Shown here in pieces: positions 27,280 through 35,102 of a stretch of 51,232 bases of DNA (the stretch's first letter is position 1; each line of letters starts with the position of its first letter). Below the pieces are notes generated by a model. The model ran no database searches. It was not told the origin of the DNA and worked only from the letters and a program-made list of their open reading frames with translations. Origin of the DNA: an uncultured bacterium (GTDB lineage Bacteria; Verrucomicrobiota; Lentisphaeria; Victivallales; UBA1829); contig CACZEK010000018.1 in NCBI GenBank assembly GCA_902780135.1, positions 1 through 51,232 of the forward strand, read 5' to 3'. Position numbers and translations under genes: made by a program.

Positions 27280-27639
27280 ATGAATAGGAAGCGGCTCAAA
27301 GAAACCGGCAACTACCTTGCCATGGTCATTCTTCTCATCATGGAATTCCCGGTTTTCAGCTTCTTGATCGCATTGGATCTGACGGTCAGATATGTTGACT
27401 GCATCGTCCCGAAAAGTCTGGCTCTCTTTCTGGGGGAAACGCTGTTCCCGATCGTTATGATCACCCTCGTCCTGCTTGTCTGTCTTGCGTATTTCCTTCT
27501 GCTTATCGAGGCACTAAGTTCCCTGTACAAAAGGCAGAAATACACCCTCTGCTGGCTTCTGCTGTCGGCATTGTTACTAAAAGATATCCTTTACATCGTG
27601 CTTCTCCGTCTGGGAATATTGGGCATCCCCGCCGCGTGA
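27280..27639 (+). CDS. Small polytopic membrane protein, unknown
   Basis: 119 aa with three or four hydrophobic segments (about residues 12-37, 53-78 and 88-113) and a positive N-terminus (MNRKRLKE). The ATG at 27280 follows AGGAAAG. Base composition is visibly less GC-rich than the genes upstream, and codons such as TTA and ATA-type neighbours appear, as in the next two genes. That suggests a foreign segment from here to about 28470. No family recognised. Confidence 0.55.
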   Translation: MNRKRLKETGNYLAMVILLIMEFPVFSFLIALDLTVRYVDCIVPKSLALFLGETLFPIVMITLVLLVCLAYFLLLIEALSSLYKRQKYTLCWLLLSALLLKDILYIVLLRLGILGIPAA

Positions 27640-27713
27640 TTCTTCCCCGGCTCTGCGCGCATGTTTCCGGAAATTCCATTTCACAGAAAACATCCTTTTT
27701 TTCTGGAAAGGGG

Positions 27714-27742
27714 TTGACATTTTCTCTATTACACCGTAAATT
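27714..27742 (+). promoter_or_regulatory. Sigma70-type promoter for the MntA/HepT pair
   Basis: TTGACA (27714-27719), exact 17-bp spacer, TAAATT (27737-27742), with the start codon 40 nt after the expected start of transcription. Perfect -35 box in an AT-rich setting. Confidence 0.65.
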
Positions 27743-27789
27743 ATAGTCGTTGAATCGGAAATACTTTCCCAACGCAGGAGAATAACAGC

Positions 27790-28080
27790 ATGTGTCAGCT
27801 CGACAGATTGCGCAGTTTACGGGGCGGTCTTTACGAGATCGCAAGAAAACACAAAGCCGGCAAGGTTTATGTGTTCGGTTCCTGCGCCCGCAAGGAGGAG
27901 ACGCCGGGCAGCGATGTCGATTTCATCGTCGAGTTTCACGGGGCGTCCGCCTTCGACCACATGCGCCTTGAGCTTGAACTGGCTGATTTTCTGAAAATGC
28001 CCGTCGACGTGGTGTCGATGGGAGCTTTGGGGCAGGATTATTTCGCGGATCAGGTGCGCAGGGAAATGGTGCTCCTATGA
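27790..28080 (+). CDS. mntA: MntA-type nucleotidyltransferase antitoxin
   Basis: 96 aa. The minimal nucleotidyltransferase signature GS-x10-DxD is exact: GSCARKEETPGSDVDF (residues about 31-46). MntA proteins of the HepT/MntA systems transfer AMP units onto a tyrosine of HepT and silence it. AGGAGAAT lies upstream of the ATG at 27790, and a good promoter precedes it. The stop overlaps the HepT start (ATGA at 28077), the usual arrangement. Such modules defend against mobile DNA or stabilise islands, and the AT-richer composition fits acquisition by transfer. Confidence 0.88.
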   Translation: MCQLDRLRSLRGGLYEIARKHKAGKVYVFGSCARKEETPGSDVDFIVEFHGASAFDHMRLELELADFLKMPVDVVSMGALGQDYFADQVRREMVLL

Positions 28081-28430
28081 TCCCGGATATCAGCCGTATT
28101 GAACACATGATAGACGCATGCGAGAAAATCATGCGCTTCACGGATGTCTCATTTACGGTCTATGATTCCTCAGACGAAAAAAAGGCCGCCGTAGCCCGAT
28201 ACTTTGAGATTCTTGGCGAGGCCGCCAGCCGTCTTTCCGATGAACTGAAAGCTCAACACCCGGAAGTTCCATGGCGGGTTGCGACCGCGCTCAGAAACGC
28301 CTTGATCCACGACTATATCAAAATCGAGTATCCTGAACTTTGGAAAACGGCAAAAAATGATATTCCGGTCATGTGTCCGCAGTTGAAAGCAATCCTTCAG
28401 GAGCTGCGCGCAAGAGACGGGCAGAACTGA
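28077..28430 (+). CDS. hepT: HepT-type RNase toxin (DUF86)
   Basis: 117 aa, the usual length of HepT. The HEPN active-site motif Rx4HxY is present as RNALIHDY (about residues 79-86), with preceding EILGEAASRLS and following KIEYPELWKTAKNDIP as in other HepT proteins. HEPN toxins cut RNA when not modified by the partner nucleotidyltransferase encoded just upstream. Both key residues (Arg, His) and the target tyrosine are intact, so the module looks functional. No terminator is evident; the next gene begins 43 bp downstream. Confidence 0.88.
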   Translation: MIPDISRIEHMIDACEKIMRFTDVSFTVYDSSDEKKAAVARYFEILGEAASRLSDELKAQHPEVPWRVATALRNALIHDYIKIEYPELWKTAKNDIPVMCPQLKAILQELRARDGQN

Positions 28431-28473
28431 ACTTTTTTCCTCCTCGCATAACTTCAAAAAGAAAGGCTCAACA

Positions 28474-29484
28474 GTGAAGTTGTCAGGCAGTAAAATCCGG
28501 CGGATTCTGATTGTTTTCTTAACGGCGGTTTGCCTCGTGCTCCTGCTCTGCGCGGGATGCGTCAGGAACGCCCTTCAGAAGAATCTTCAGCAGGGCGGCT
28601 ACATGGAGTCGTGGAGCGGGGACGACGGGCGCGTGCTCTACGGGCTGTCCTACGGCAAGGAAGCGTCGAACAAGTACGACCTGTATCTGCCGAAAAACAT
28701 CGACCCGAAGGCGGACGCGCCGCTGCTGCTCCTGATCCACGGCGGCTCCTGGACCGAGGGGAAGCGCGACGACATCTCCTACGCCTGCAAATACTACGCC
28801 AAGCAGGGCTGCATCACGGCGACCATGGATTATTCGCTGGTCTCGGACAAGAACGGCGTCACGGTCAAGACCATGCTCGACGAGATCGCGGCGTGCGTCG
28901 CGGAACTCAAAAAGCAGTTGAAGAAGGAGGGCTGTCAGGCCCCGAAGATCGCAGTCGGCGGACTCTCCGCGGGCGGGCATCTCGCGCTGCTGTACGCCTA
29001 TTCCCGCGCCTCGGAATCCGCCATCCCGGTCGCGTTCGTGTTCGACAAGGTCGGCCCGGTGTCGTTCCACAGGGAATTCTGGGGCGACCGGATCGCCGCG
29101 ATGCTGATCGGCTACGGCGCGCGCATCCAGGTCGATCCGAAGAAACTCGACACGCCCGAGGCAAAAGCGGCGGCGGACGCGCTTTCCCCGCTTCACTTCG
29201 TCAATGAAAAAACCGTGCCGACCGTCTTCGCCTACGGCGGCAGGGACAATCTCGTCCGGACCATCCACCGCGACGAACTCGCGAAGGCGCTGGAACGGCA
29301 TCACGTCCCGAACATCCGCGTCGATTTCCCGAACTCGAACCACGCGATGTGGGACGATCCGGACCGCACGGAGGCGTTCCGCGCCGCCGTCCTCCAATAC
29401 TGCGACGAGTACATGAACCGGAAGCAGCCCGCCGAACGGAAGGAAGAGCCCCCAGGGAAGCCTGAAACCGGCGCAGCGGAATGA
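28474..29484 (+). CDS. Alpha/beta-hydrolase (esterase/lipase-like), exported
   Basis: 336 aa from a GTG at 28474, with AAAGG 8-9 nt upstream. The N-terminus is a signal or anchor (basic, then a hydrophobic run to LLLCAGC29); CAGC could be an atypical lipobox. The oxyanion segment is HGGSW (89-93), the nucleophile elbow GGLSAGG has Ser165, and Asp258 (GGRDN) and His290 (SNHAMW) complete the triad. The layout is like the BD-FAE/acetyl-esterase type of small-ester hydrolases. The natural substrate is unknown; acetylated glycan fragments are plausible. Composition returns to the GC-rich style of the chromosome. A Lys/Glu/Pro tail ends the protein. Confidence 0.85.
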   Translation: MKLSGSKIRRILIVFLTAVCLVLLLCAGCVRNALQKNLQQGGYMESWSGDDGRVLYGLSYGKEASNKYDLYLPKNIDPKADAPLLLLIHGGSWTEGKRDDISYACKYYAKQGCITATMDYSLVSDKNGVTVKTMLDEIAACVAELKKQLKKEGCQAPKIAVGGLSAGGHLALLYAYSRASESAIPVAFVFDKVGPVSFHREFWGDRIAAMLIGYGARIQVDPKKLDTPEAKAAADALSPLHFVNEKTVPTVFAYGGRDNLVRTIHRDELAKALERHHVPNIRVDFPNSNHAMWDDPDRTEAFRAAVLQYCDEYMNRKQPAERKEEPPGKPETGAAE

Positions 29485-29534
29485 GACGCGGGGCGTTCCG
29501 CGGGCGTTTTCACCTGAAAAACGCGGTTTTCCGC

Positions 29535-29562
29535 TTGACATTCCGGTTTTTCGCGGTATATT
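29535..29562 (+). promoter_or_regulatory. Sigma70-type promoter for the DtxR-family regulator
   Basis: TTGACA (29535-29540), 16-bp spacer, TATATT (29557-29562). The start codon lies 65 nt downstream. Strong match to the consensus; it also shows that the in-frame ATA/ATT codons at 29561 cannot be the start of the protein. Confidence 0.65.
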
Positions 29563-29626
29563 GTTCCTGAACTCCGAAACGCACCCGGAAACACCGGCAC
29601 AAAAACAACTTTCCGACCCCGACCCC

Positions 29627-30295
29627 ATGAACGAAATCCCGCAGCTGACCGAAAGCCTGGAAGACTACCTCGAAGCGATCGCCGAACTGATCGCGGTCGA
29701 GGGGCACGCCCACGCCAAGGAGATCGCGGCGAAGCTGAACGTGAAGATGCCGTCCGTGACAGGGGCGCTCCGCCAGCTCGAAAAGATGGGGTGCATCGTG
29801 TACAACACGCATTACCCGGTCCGGCTCACGGAGAAGGGACGCCTCATCGCCGAGGACGTGATGCACCACCACGAAACGCTCCAGAGGTTCTTCTCCGAGA
29901 TCCTCGGGCTGCCGCTGGAAAAGGCGTCGGACACCGCGTGCCGCCTGGAACACCTCATCGACTGCGACACCATCAGCCGCTTCATCCTGTTCTCGGAGGC
30001 GATCGCGAAGCGCACCGACGCGCGCGCGTTGCAGACCTATCTGACCGAGGCGATGTCCCTGCCCGGTCTCGCTGTCCTCTCCGACTGCAAGCCCGGCGAA
30101 ACGGTCGTCGTGGACCGGTTCGGACGCAATCTCGCGCCGGGCGCCGTCACGGAGCTGAAACCCGGCGACGCCGTGACCGTCGAGGGCTTCTCGCTGGACC
30201 GTTCCGGCGTACGCGTTACGGTCGAGGGCAAAACGTTCGAGATCCCGACCCCGCAGGCGGAAAATATCTGGTGCCGCCCCGCCGAAAAATCCTGA
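29627..30295 (+). CDS. DtxR-family metal-dependent transcription regulator
   Basis: 222 aa from the ATG at 29627. The first 65 residues are a winged-helix domain (LEDYLEAIAEL, KEIAAKLNVKMPSVTGALRQLEKMG), then a dimerisation/metal domain, and from about 150 an SH3-like domain as in full-length DtxR. By alignment in mind with B. subtilis MntR and DtxR, the metal ligands are Asp13 (MntR Asp8 position), His82, Cys105, Glu108 and His109 (CRLEH, like DtxR Cys102/Glu105/His106). The first is MntR-like but the cysteine is iron-type, which is a mixed site. The convergent neighbour is feoB, so iron-responsive control of Fe(II) uptake is likely. Binding sites were not identified with confidence. Confidence 0.9.
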   Translation: MNEIPQLTESLEDYLEAIAELIAVEGHAHAKEIAAKLNVKMPSVTGALRQLEKMGCIVYNTHYPVRLTEKGRLIAEDVMHHHETLQRFFSEILGLPLEKASDTACRLEHLIDCDTISRFILFSEAIAKRTDARALQTYLTEAMSLPGLAVLSDCKPGETVVVDRFGRNLAPGAVTELKPGDAVTVEGFSLDRSGVRVTVEGKTFEIPTPQAENIWCRPAEKS

Positions 30296-30324
30296 GCGGA
30301 CATCAGACACAAATACCTGATAAT

Positions 30325-30370
30325 AAGTCCTATAGGACTTATAAGACTTATAAGACTTATAAGACTTATG
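30325..30370. repeat. Palindrome plus 9-bp tandem repeat array
   Basis: A perfect 16-bp palindrome AAGTCCTATAGGACTT (30325-30340) runs into repeats of ACTTATAAG. The 8-bp palindrome CTTATAAG occurs at 30338-30345, 30347-30354 and 30356-30363, one every 9 bp, with a broken fourth copy at 30365-30370. It lies between the stop of the regulator gene and the terminator. It may be an operator-like array or a simple slippage repeat. Confidence 0.85.
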
Positions 30371-30390
30371 GACCTGTAAGCTGCCAAAAG

Positions 30391-30424
30391 AAAGCCCCCC
30401 GAAATCCGAGGGGCTTTGGTTTTT
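30391..30424 (+). terminator. Rho-independent terminator, probably bidirectional
   Basis: AAAGCCCC (30391-30398) pairs with GGGGCTTT (30410-30417), 11-nt loop, followed by GGTTTTT. On the minus strand, the hairpin is followed by a CTTTCTTTT-type tail. It would end both the DtxR-family gene and the convergent feoAB message. Confidence 0.8.
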
Positions 30425-30504
30425 AGCATCGTCATGCCGGGGAGGACAAGTTCTCCGCCGACACAGTGCCGGGCTTGCGCACCGGCACTTCTTTCCAATG
30501 ATTA

Positions 30505-32853
30505 TCAGCCGAGCAGCGTCGTGCCGATGTGCAGCGCGGATCCGACCTGGTACACGATCATGGTCAGGATATACGCCAGCGCGAGCAGGCCGCCCGCCTC
30601 AATGAACGGCATCGACCACGAATTGAGTTCGCGGCGGATGATGGCGAGCGTGGCGAGGCACGGGATCGACAGCAGGCAGAAGAGCATGATGCAGAATCCC
30701 TGCAGCGGCGTGTAGTTCTTCACGAGCTGTTCGCGCAGCGGCACGGACTCCTCGTCCGCCTCGCCCTCGGAATACAGGATGCCGAGCTGGGCGACGAAGA
30801 CTTCCTTCGCGGCGAGCGCGCCGATGGACGCGGTCGTCAGCTTCCAGTCGAATCCGATGGGGCGGAACAGCGGTTCGAGCGCGTGTCCGACGCGGCCGGA
30901 GATGGTGTATTCCATCGCCTCCGCCATCTGCTCGTTTTCGAGCGCGGCGATGGCGTCGGCGCGTTCCTGCGCGGCGTCGATGACCGCCTGCACGTCTTCG
31001 GCGAGCTTGAATTCCTCGTCTTCTTCGGCGAGTTCGCCGAGCGCTTCAAGCGCCTCGTCCGGGACTGCCTTGTTCTCCTTGACGTCCTTCATCACGTCCT
31101 CGCCGAAGATCTCCGCGAGCGCTTCGGTCTGCGCGGCGGCTTCGAGCACGGCGATCTGCTCGTCGGTCAGGACCTGCGTTTCCTCGATCTGCGCGATCTC
31201 GGCCTCGTAGTCCTTCGAGAAATCCTTCTTCTCGGGATACGTGTTGCAGATGTACAGGATGATGCTGGTGGCGAGGATGATGGTACCGGCTTTCTGCAGG
31301 TACATGCGGCCGCGGTCCCACATGTGGAGCAGCAGGCTGCGGAGGGTCGGGACGCGGTACGGCGGGAGCTCCATGAGGTAGACTTCGCCGTCGCCCTTGA
31401 AGAGCGTGGACTTCATGATGCGCGCCGCGATGAGCGCGATGACTACGCCGATGAAGTACATGAGCCACATCACGAACGCCTGGTATTTCTGCACGAAGAA
31501 CGCCGGGATGATGAGGGCGTAGATCGGCAGGCGGGCGCCGCAGCTCATCAGCGGCAGGACCATGATCGTGGTCTTGCGGTCGCGTTCGGACTCGATCGTG
31601 CGCGTCGCCATGATGGCGGGCACGGAGCAGCCGAATCCGAGCACCAGCGGGACGAAGGAGCGGCCCTGCAGGCCGAATTTGCGCATGATGCCGTCCATGA
31701 CGAACGCCGCGCGCGCCATGTAGCCGGAATCCTCCAGGATCGCGATCGCGAAGAAGAGGAAGAGGATGTTCGGCAGGAAGACGAGCACGCCGCCGACGCC
31801 GCTGATGACGCCGTCGGTGAGGAGCGACCGGAGGAACGGAAGCGTTTCGGGGTTCCAGGCTGCCTTCACGGCGTCGTTCAGGTTGCCGAAAATGTCGTCC
31901 TCGATGATGCCCATGAGCGGGTCCGCGAGGGTGAACGTGAACCAGAACGTGAGGTAGATGATGAGGAAGAAGAGCGGGAGGCCGAGGTACTTGTTGGTCA
32001 TCACGGCGTCGATCTTGTCGGAGATCTCGCGGCGGCGTTCCTGCGTCATGGAAATGGCGTCGCGGCAGGCGCCGGCGAGCATGGCATAACGGCGGTCCGC
32101 CATGAAGGTGTCGGCCTCGATGGCGTGCTTTTCCCAGAGGTGCGCGATCTGGGCTTCCACCTCGTCCATCGCGGGCTTGAAGTCCTCGATGCGCATGGCG
32201 GCGGTGTCGTGCTCCAGCAGCTTGATGGCGAAGAAGCGCGACGGAATGTGAGCATATTTTTCGACCTTGAGCGAGTCGATCTTGGCGGCGACCGCCTTGA
32301 TCGCGTCGTCGATGTCCTCGCCGTAGGTCAGCATGGGCACGCCGTGGTCCTCAAGCTCGGTCAGCGTCTTCGCGAGCAGGTCGAGCAGCGGCTTCACGCC
32401 GCCGATCTTGCTGCCGACGGTCTGCGCGATCGGGGAGCCGAAATACTTCTCCAGCTTCGGGATGTCGAACTTGAAACCCTTGCGGCGGGCGTCGTCGCTC
32501 ATGTTGAACGCCAGAATCATCGGGATGTGGAGCTCGGCGAGCTGGGTCGTGAGGTAGAGGCTGCGGCGCGGGATGGACGAGTCGACCACGTCGATGATGA
32601 GGTCGATGCCGGGCTTGGTCAGCTCCTGGAACACGACGTCCTCTTCGGGCGAGGACGAGGAAAGCGAATACACGCCGGGCAGGTCGATCAGTTCGATCTC
32701 CATGCCGTTCAGCGTGAACTTGCCGCTCTTGCTCTCCACGGTCACGCCGGGATAGTTGCCGACGTGCTGGCGGGCGCCGGTGAGGGCGTTGAAAATACAG
32801 GTCTTGCCGCAGTTCGGATTGCCCGCGAGCGCGACTCTGAAATGCTGTTTCAT
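30505..32853 (-). CDS. feoB: Ferrous iron transporter FeoB
   Basis: 782 aa (E. coli 773). The N-terminal GTPase has G1 GNPNCGKT (11-18), G3 DLPG (57-60) and G4 NMSD (117-120), then the helical regulatory domain to about 280. The membrane part includes the two Gate motifs with GCSVPAIMATR and MSCGARLPIYAL. Between the sixth-region helix (ending ICNTYPEKK) and GRVGHALEPLFRPIGFDWK is an acidic, Ala/Glu-rich insert of about 108 residues (541-649; bases 30907-31233) that most FeoB proteins lack or have much shorter. The start at 32853 follows AAGGAGG within the feoA end. FeoB moves Fe(II) into the cytoplasm with GTP hydrolysis. The feoA stop is 3 bp upstream, so the two form an operon. Confidence 0.96.
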   Translation of the reverse strand: MKQHFRVALAGNPNCGKTCIFNALTGARQHVGNYPGVTVESKSGKFTLNGMEIELIDLPGVYSLSSSSPEEDVVFQELTKPGIDLIIDVVDSSIPRRSLYLTTQLAELHIPMILAFNMSDDARRKGFKFDIPKLEKYFGSPIAQTVGSKIGGVKPLLDLLAKTLTELEDHGVPMLTYGEDIDDAIKAVAAKIDSLKVEKYAHIPSRFFAIKLLEHDTAAMRIEDFKPAMDEVEAQIAHLWEKHAIEADTFMADRRYAMLAGACRDAISMTQERRREISDKIDAVMTNKYLGLPLFFLIIYLTFWFTFTLADPLMGIIEDDIFGNLNDAVKAAWNPETLPFLRSLLTDGVISGVGGVLVFLPNILFLFFAIAILEDSGYMARAAFVMDGIMRKFGLQGRSFVPLVLGFGCSVPAIMATRTIESERDRKTTIMVLPLMSCGARLPIYALIIPAFFVQKYQAFVMWLMYFIGVVIALIAARIMKSTLFKGDGEVYLMELPPYRVPTLRSLLLHMWDRGRMYLQKAGTIILATSIILYICNTYPEKKDFSKDYEAEIAQIEETQVLTDEQIAVLEAAAQTEALAEIFGEDVMKDVKENKAVPDEALEALGELAEEDEEFKLAEDVQAVIDAAQERADAIAALENEQMAEAMEYTISGRVGHALEPLFRPIGFDWKLTTASIGALAAKEVFVAQLGILYSEGEADEESVPLREQLVKNYTPLQGFCIMLFCLLSIPCLATLAIIRRELNSWSMPFIEAGGLLALAYILTMIVYQVGSALHIGTTLLG

Positions 32854-32856
32854 CGG

Positions 32857-33168
32857 TCACGCCTCCTTTTTCAGGACGATGTTCGCGGCGTCGTCGCTGT
32901 GCAGCGCCATGCTCGTCTCCATGATCTTCACGCGGATCAGGCCGCCGAACGGCGCGTGCGCCTCCATGAGCAGCTCGGTGCCGGGGACCAGCCCGACGTC
33001 GGCGAATTTCTTGCGACCGCGCGCTTTCGGCATGACCTTCACGATGGTCGCGGTCATTCCGATGGGCAGCTCGTCCAGCGTCATTTCCTCCCCCGCGACC
33101 GGGACGCGGTAATCCGGCGTCTTCGAGGCGTCGCACCCGCATCCGCAGGAACATTTTTTCTCAGACAT
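32857..33168 (-). CDS. feoA: FeoA, SH3-like partner of FeoB, with Cys-rich N-terminus
   Basis: 103 aa. The C-terminal 75 residues are a FeoA domain (MTLDELPIGMTATIVKV, FADVGLVPGTELLMEAHAPFGGLIRVKI). The first residues MSEKKCSCGCGCD carry four cysteines in seven positions, which ordinary FeoA lacks, so it may bind metal or an iron-sulfur cluster. AAAGGGA precedes the ATG at 33168. FeoA assists FeoB in Fe(II) uptake. Downstream feoB follows after 3 bp. No promoter is visible in the 108 bp to the secretin gene upstream; see the hairpin there. Confidence 0.9.
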   Translation of the reverse strand: MSEKKCSCGCGCDASKTPDYRVPVAGEEMTLDELPIGMTATIVKVMPKARGRKKFADVGLVPGTELLMEAHAPFGGLIRVKIMETSMALHSDDAANIVLKKEA

Positions 33169-33190
33169 TGTAAATCCCTTTCTTTTGAAG

Positions 33191-33233
33191 CCGGGGGGAC
33201 CGGCGCGGGATCTGAGTCCGCGCCGCCCCCCGG
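33191..33233. terminator. Strong GC hairpin upstream of feoA, downstream of the secretin-like operon
   Basis: CCGGGGGG (33191-33198) and CGGCGCGG (33201-33208) pair with CCGCGCCG (33218-33225) and CCCCCCGG (33226-33233), giving a 16-bp stem with a 2-nt bulge and a 9-nt loop. On the minus strand there is no T-run directly after it, so it is not a canonical terminator for the secretin genes; a T8 run on the plus strand (33244-33251) does not serve any gene here. It may stabilise the mRNA end, attenuate readthrough into feoA, or be a leader element. Confidence 0.55.
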
Positions 33234-33276
33234 GAGTACCCTGTTTTTTTTAGATTTGATTCCGGCTGCGCCTGTG

Positions 33277-35073
33277 TCAGCGGTCGGAATCCAGAAGGAA
33301 CTGGTGATAGCCCCAGGTGTTCCAGCCGCCCGCGCCTTCGAGGTCGGAGCTGATCTTTTCCGTCGCCTTGGTCTCGGCTTCGGTCATCGCCTCTTCCGGA
33401 CGGACGGGGACGACTTCGGCGACCACGACGAGCTGCGAACGCTTGGTGGATTCGCTTTCGGTGGAGAAGACCCAGCCGAGGATCGGGAGGTCCTTCAGGA
33501 TGGGGATGCCGCCGGAGACGCTGACCACGTCGCGCTTCTCGATGCCGCCGATGACGAGCCTGGTGCCTTCGTTGGAGATCATGAAGCTGGAAGCGACTTC
33601 CGCGCCCTGCTGGATGCGGGGCGTGCCCTCGGAGGTGTAGCCGATGAGGGAGCTGTTGGAGACGTTCACGTCGAGCATGGTGGCCTTCGCGGAGATGGAG
33701 GGCGTGAGGCTGAGCTTGAAACCGAACTCATCGGATCCCTCGGTCGTCACGATGTTGCCCTTGTACGCCGGGACGTTGTTGCTCTCGAACTCGATCTCGT
33801 CGCCGTTCTCGTCGAGGACTTCGGCGTACCGCGCGCCGACCTTTTTGCCCGCGCCCTTGCCGCCGATCGTGAAGTAGCCGCCCTTCACGCGCATGGCGTA
33901 GCGATCCGCCTGGGTCGCGGTCGGGCTGGAGAGATGCACGACGTCGAGCGTGACCGCGCCGGAGGCGACGAGCTCGATGGGCTTGCCGCTCTTCGAGACG
34001 GCGGCGATGGTGAAGTCTTCGCCGGGGACCGCGTCTTCGAGGTGGATGTACTCTTCAATGTATTCGGGCGTCTCGGCGGGTTCCTGTCCCGCGAAAAAGA
34101 CCTGGCTGGTGCGTTCGATCTCGGTGGTCGCGCCGTTGAGGAGCGCGACTTCGCAGGTGTGCAGGACTTTCCCTTTGCCCTTGCTGGTCAGGAAGTCGAT
34201 GTACTTGGTGTTCCACTTCGGATTGAAGTTGAAGTACTGGGTGTCGGACCAGCCGCCTCTGCGGACCAGCGCGGAGCCGTCGGACGCGAAGTTCTTCATG
34301 AAGCGTCCGCCTGCGCTGAAGAGGTCGATGCCGTCGTTGTTCTTCCACGCCTGGAAGTCGATGCCGAGCTTGGCGTCGTTTTCGGCGTAGAGTTCATAGA
34401 CGGTGATCTTCGCGCGGACTTCGGGATACGGGCAGTCGTACTCTTTCAGCACGGACTCGATGTTCTTGCGGGAGAACTGGGTCGTGTCGAAGACGAGCAG
34501 GTTCAGCGCCGTGTCGCAGCGGATGAGGTCGGTGCCGCCGATGTTCTCGGTCACGTCGTCCGCCACGTCGGCGCCCGCGGCCTCGATCATGTCGCGGAGC
34601 TCTTCCGCGGAACGGTACTTGGGCTGGTAGACGTAGACGGAGCCGCCGGTCGCGGAAACGACGCCCGGCTTGTCGAGCGTTTCGATGATGCTGTCGATGC
34701 CCTGTCCGTTTTCGGCGTCTTCGAAGCGGTAGTCTTCGGCGGAGACCATCACGATGCCGGTCCCGTCGTTGTACTTGATCGCCTGAATGCCGGTGTCGCT
34801 CTCGTCGACCTTGCGGGTCTGCACGATCTCGCGCAGATAGCTGCGGATCTCATAGGGGTCGGCGTGTTTCAGCACGTAGGTCTTCGTGACCACGTCCGGG
34901 TCGGAGTTGTCCTGGACGAACTCGAGCACCTCGGTGTCTTCCTTGACCGTGACGTTCAGTTTCGTCTCGACGCGCGCCTTGGCGTATTCCGGGGTCGGGT
35001 CGGCGGCCTGCATGGCGCTGATGGCGGAAGCGGCGCAGACGGCCGCGGCAGTGAACTTGGTAAGCGTTTTCAT
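33277..35073 (-). CDS. Secretin-like outer-membrane protein (GspD/PulD type)
   Basis: 598 aa with a signal peptide (first about 23 residues, AMQA then AD). Residues 60-90 (TKTYVLKHADPYEIRSYLREIV) form an N-domain of the secretin type. The C-terminal part ends in GIPILKDLPILGWVFSTESESTKRSQLVVVAEVVPV, the conserved end of the secretin beta-barrel domain, preceded by FKLSLTPSISA and RLVIGGIEKRDVVSVSGG. Secretins form the outer-membrane ring of type II secretion systems and type IV pili. The middle part is shorter in N1/N2-type repeats than in PulD. AAAGGA lies about 11 nt upstream of the ATG at 35073. The second paralogue is encoded 29 bp upstream. Family likely; system unknown. Confidence 0.78.
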   Translation of the reverse strand: MKTLTKFTAAAVCAASAISAMQAADPTPEYAKARVETKLNVTVKEDTEVLEFVQDNSDPDVVTKTYVLKHADPYEIRSYLREIVQTRKVDESDTGIQAIKYNDGTGIVMVSAEDYRFEDAENGQGIDSIIETLDKPGVVSATGGSVYVYQPKYRSAEELRDMIEAAGADVADDVTENIGGTDLIRCDTALNLLVFDTTQFSRKNIESVLKEYDCPYPEVRAKITVYELYAENDAKLGIDFQAWKNNDGIDLFSAGGRFMKNFASDGSALVRRGGWSDTQYFNFNPKWNTKYIDFLTSKGKGKVLHTCEVALLNGATTEIERTSQVFFAGQEPAETPEYIEEYIHLEDAVPGEDFTIAAVSKSGKPIELVASGAVTLDVVHLSSPTATQADRYAMRVKGGYFTIGGKGAGKKVGARYAEVLDENGDEIEFESNNVPAYKGNIVTTEGSDEFGFKLSLTPSISAKATMLDVNVSNSSLIGYTSEGTPRIQQGAEVASSFMISNEGTRLVIGGIEKRDVVSVSGGIPILKDLPILGWVFSTESESTKRSQLVVVAEVVPVRPEEAMTEAETKATEKISSDLEGAGGWNTWGYHQFLLDSDR

Positions 35074-35102
35074 GGTATGATGATTCCTTTGTCAGCTGTT
35101 TT

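Noticed and set aside
33244..33251. Plus-strand terminator near 33231-33251 (GGGAGTACCC and T8)
   Set aside because: No plus-strand gene ends here, so the signal probably arises from the GC hairpin and T-run by chance.
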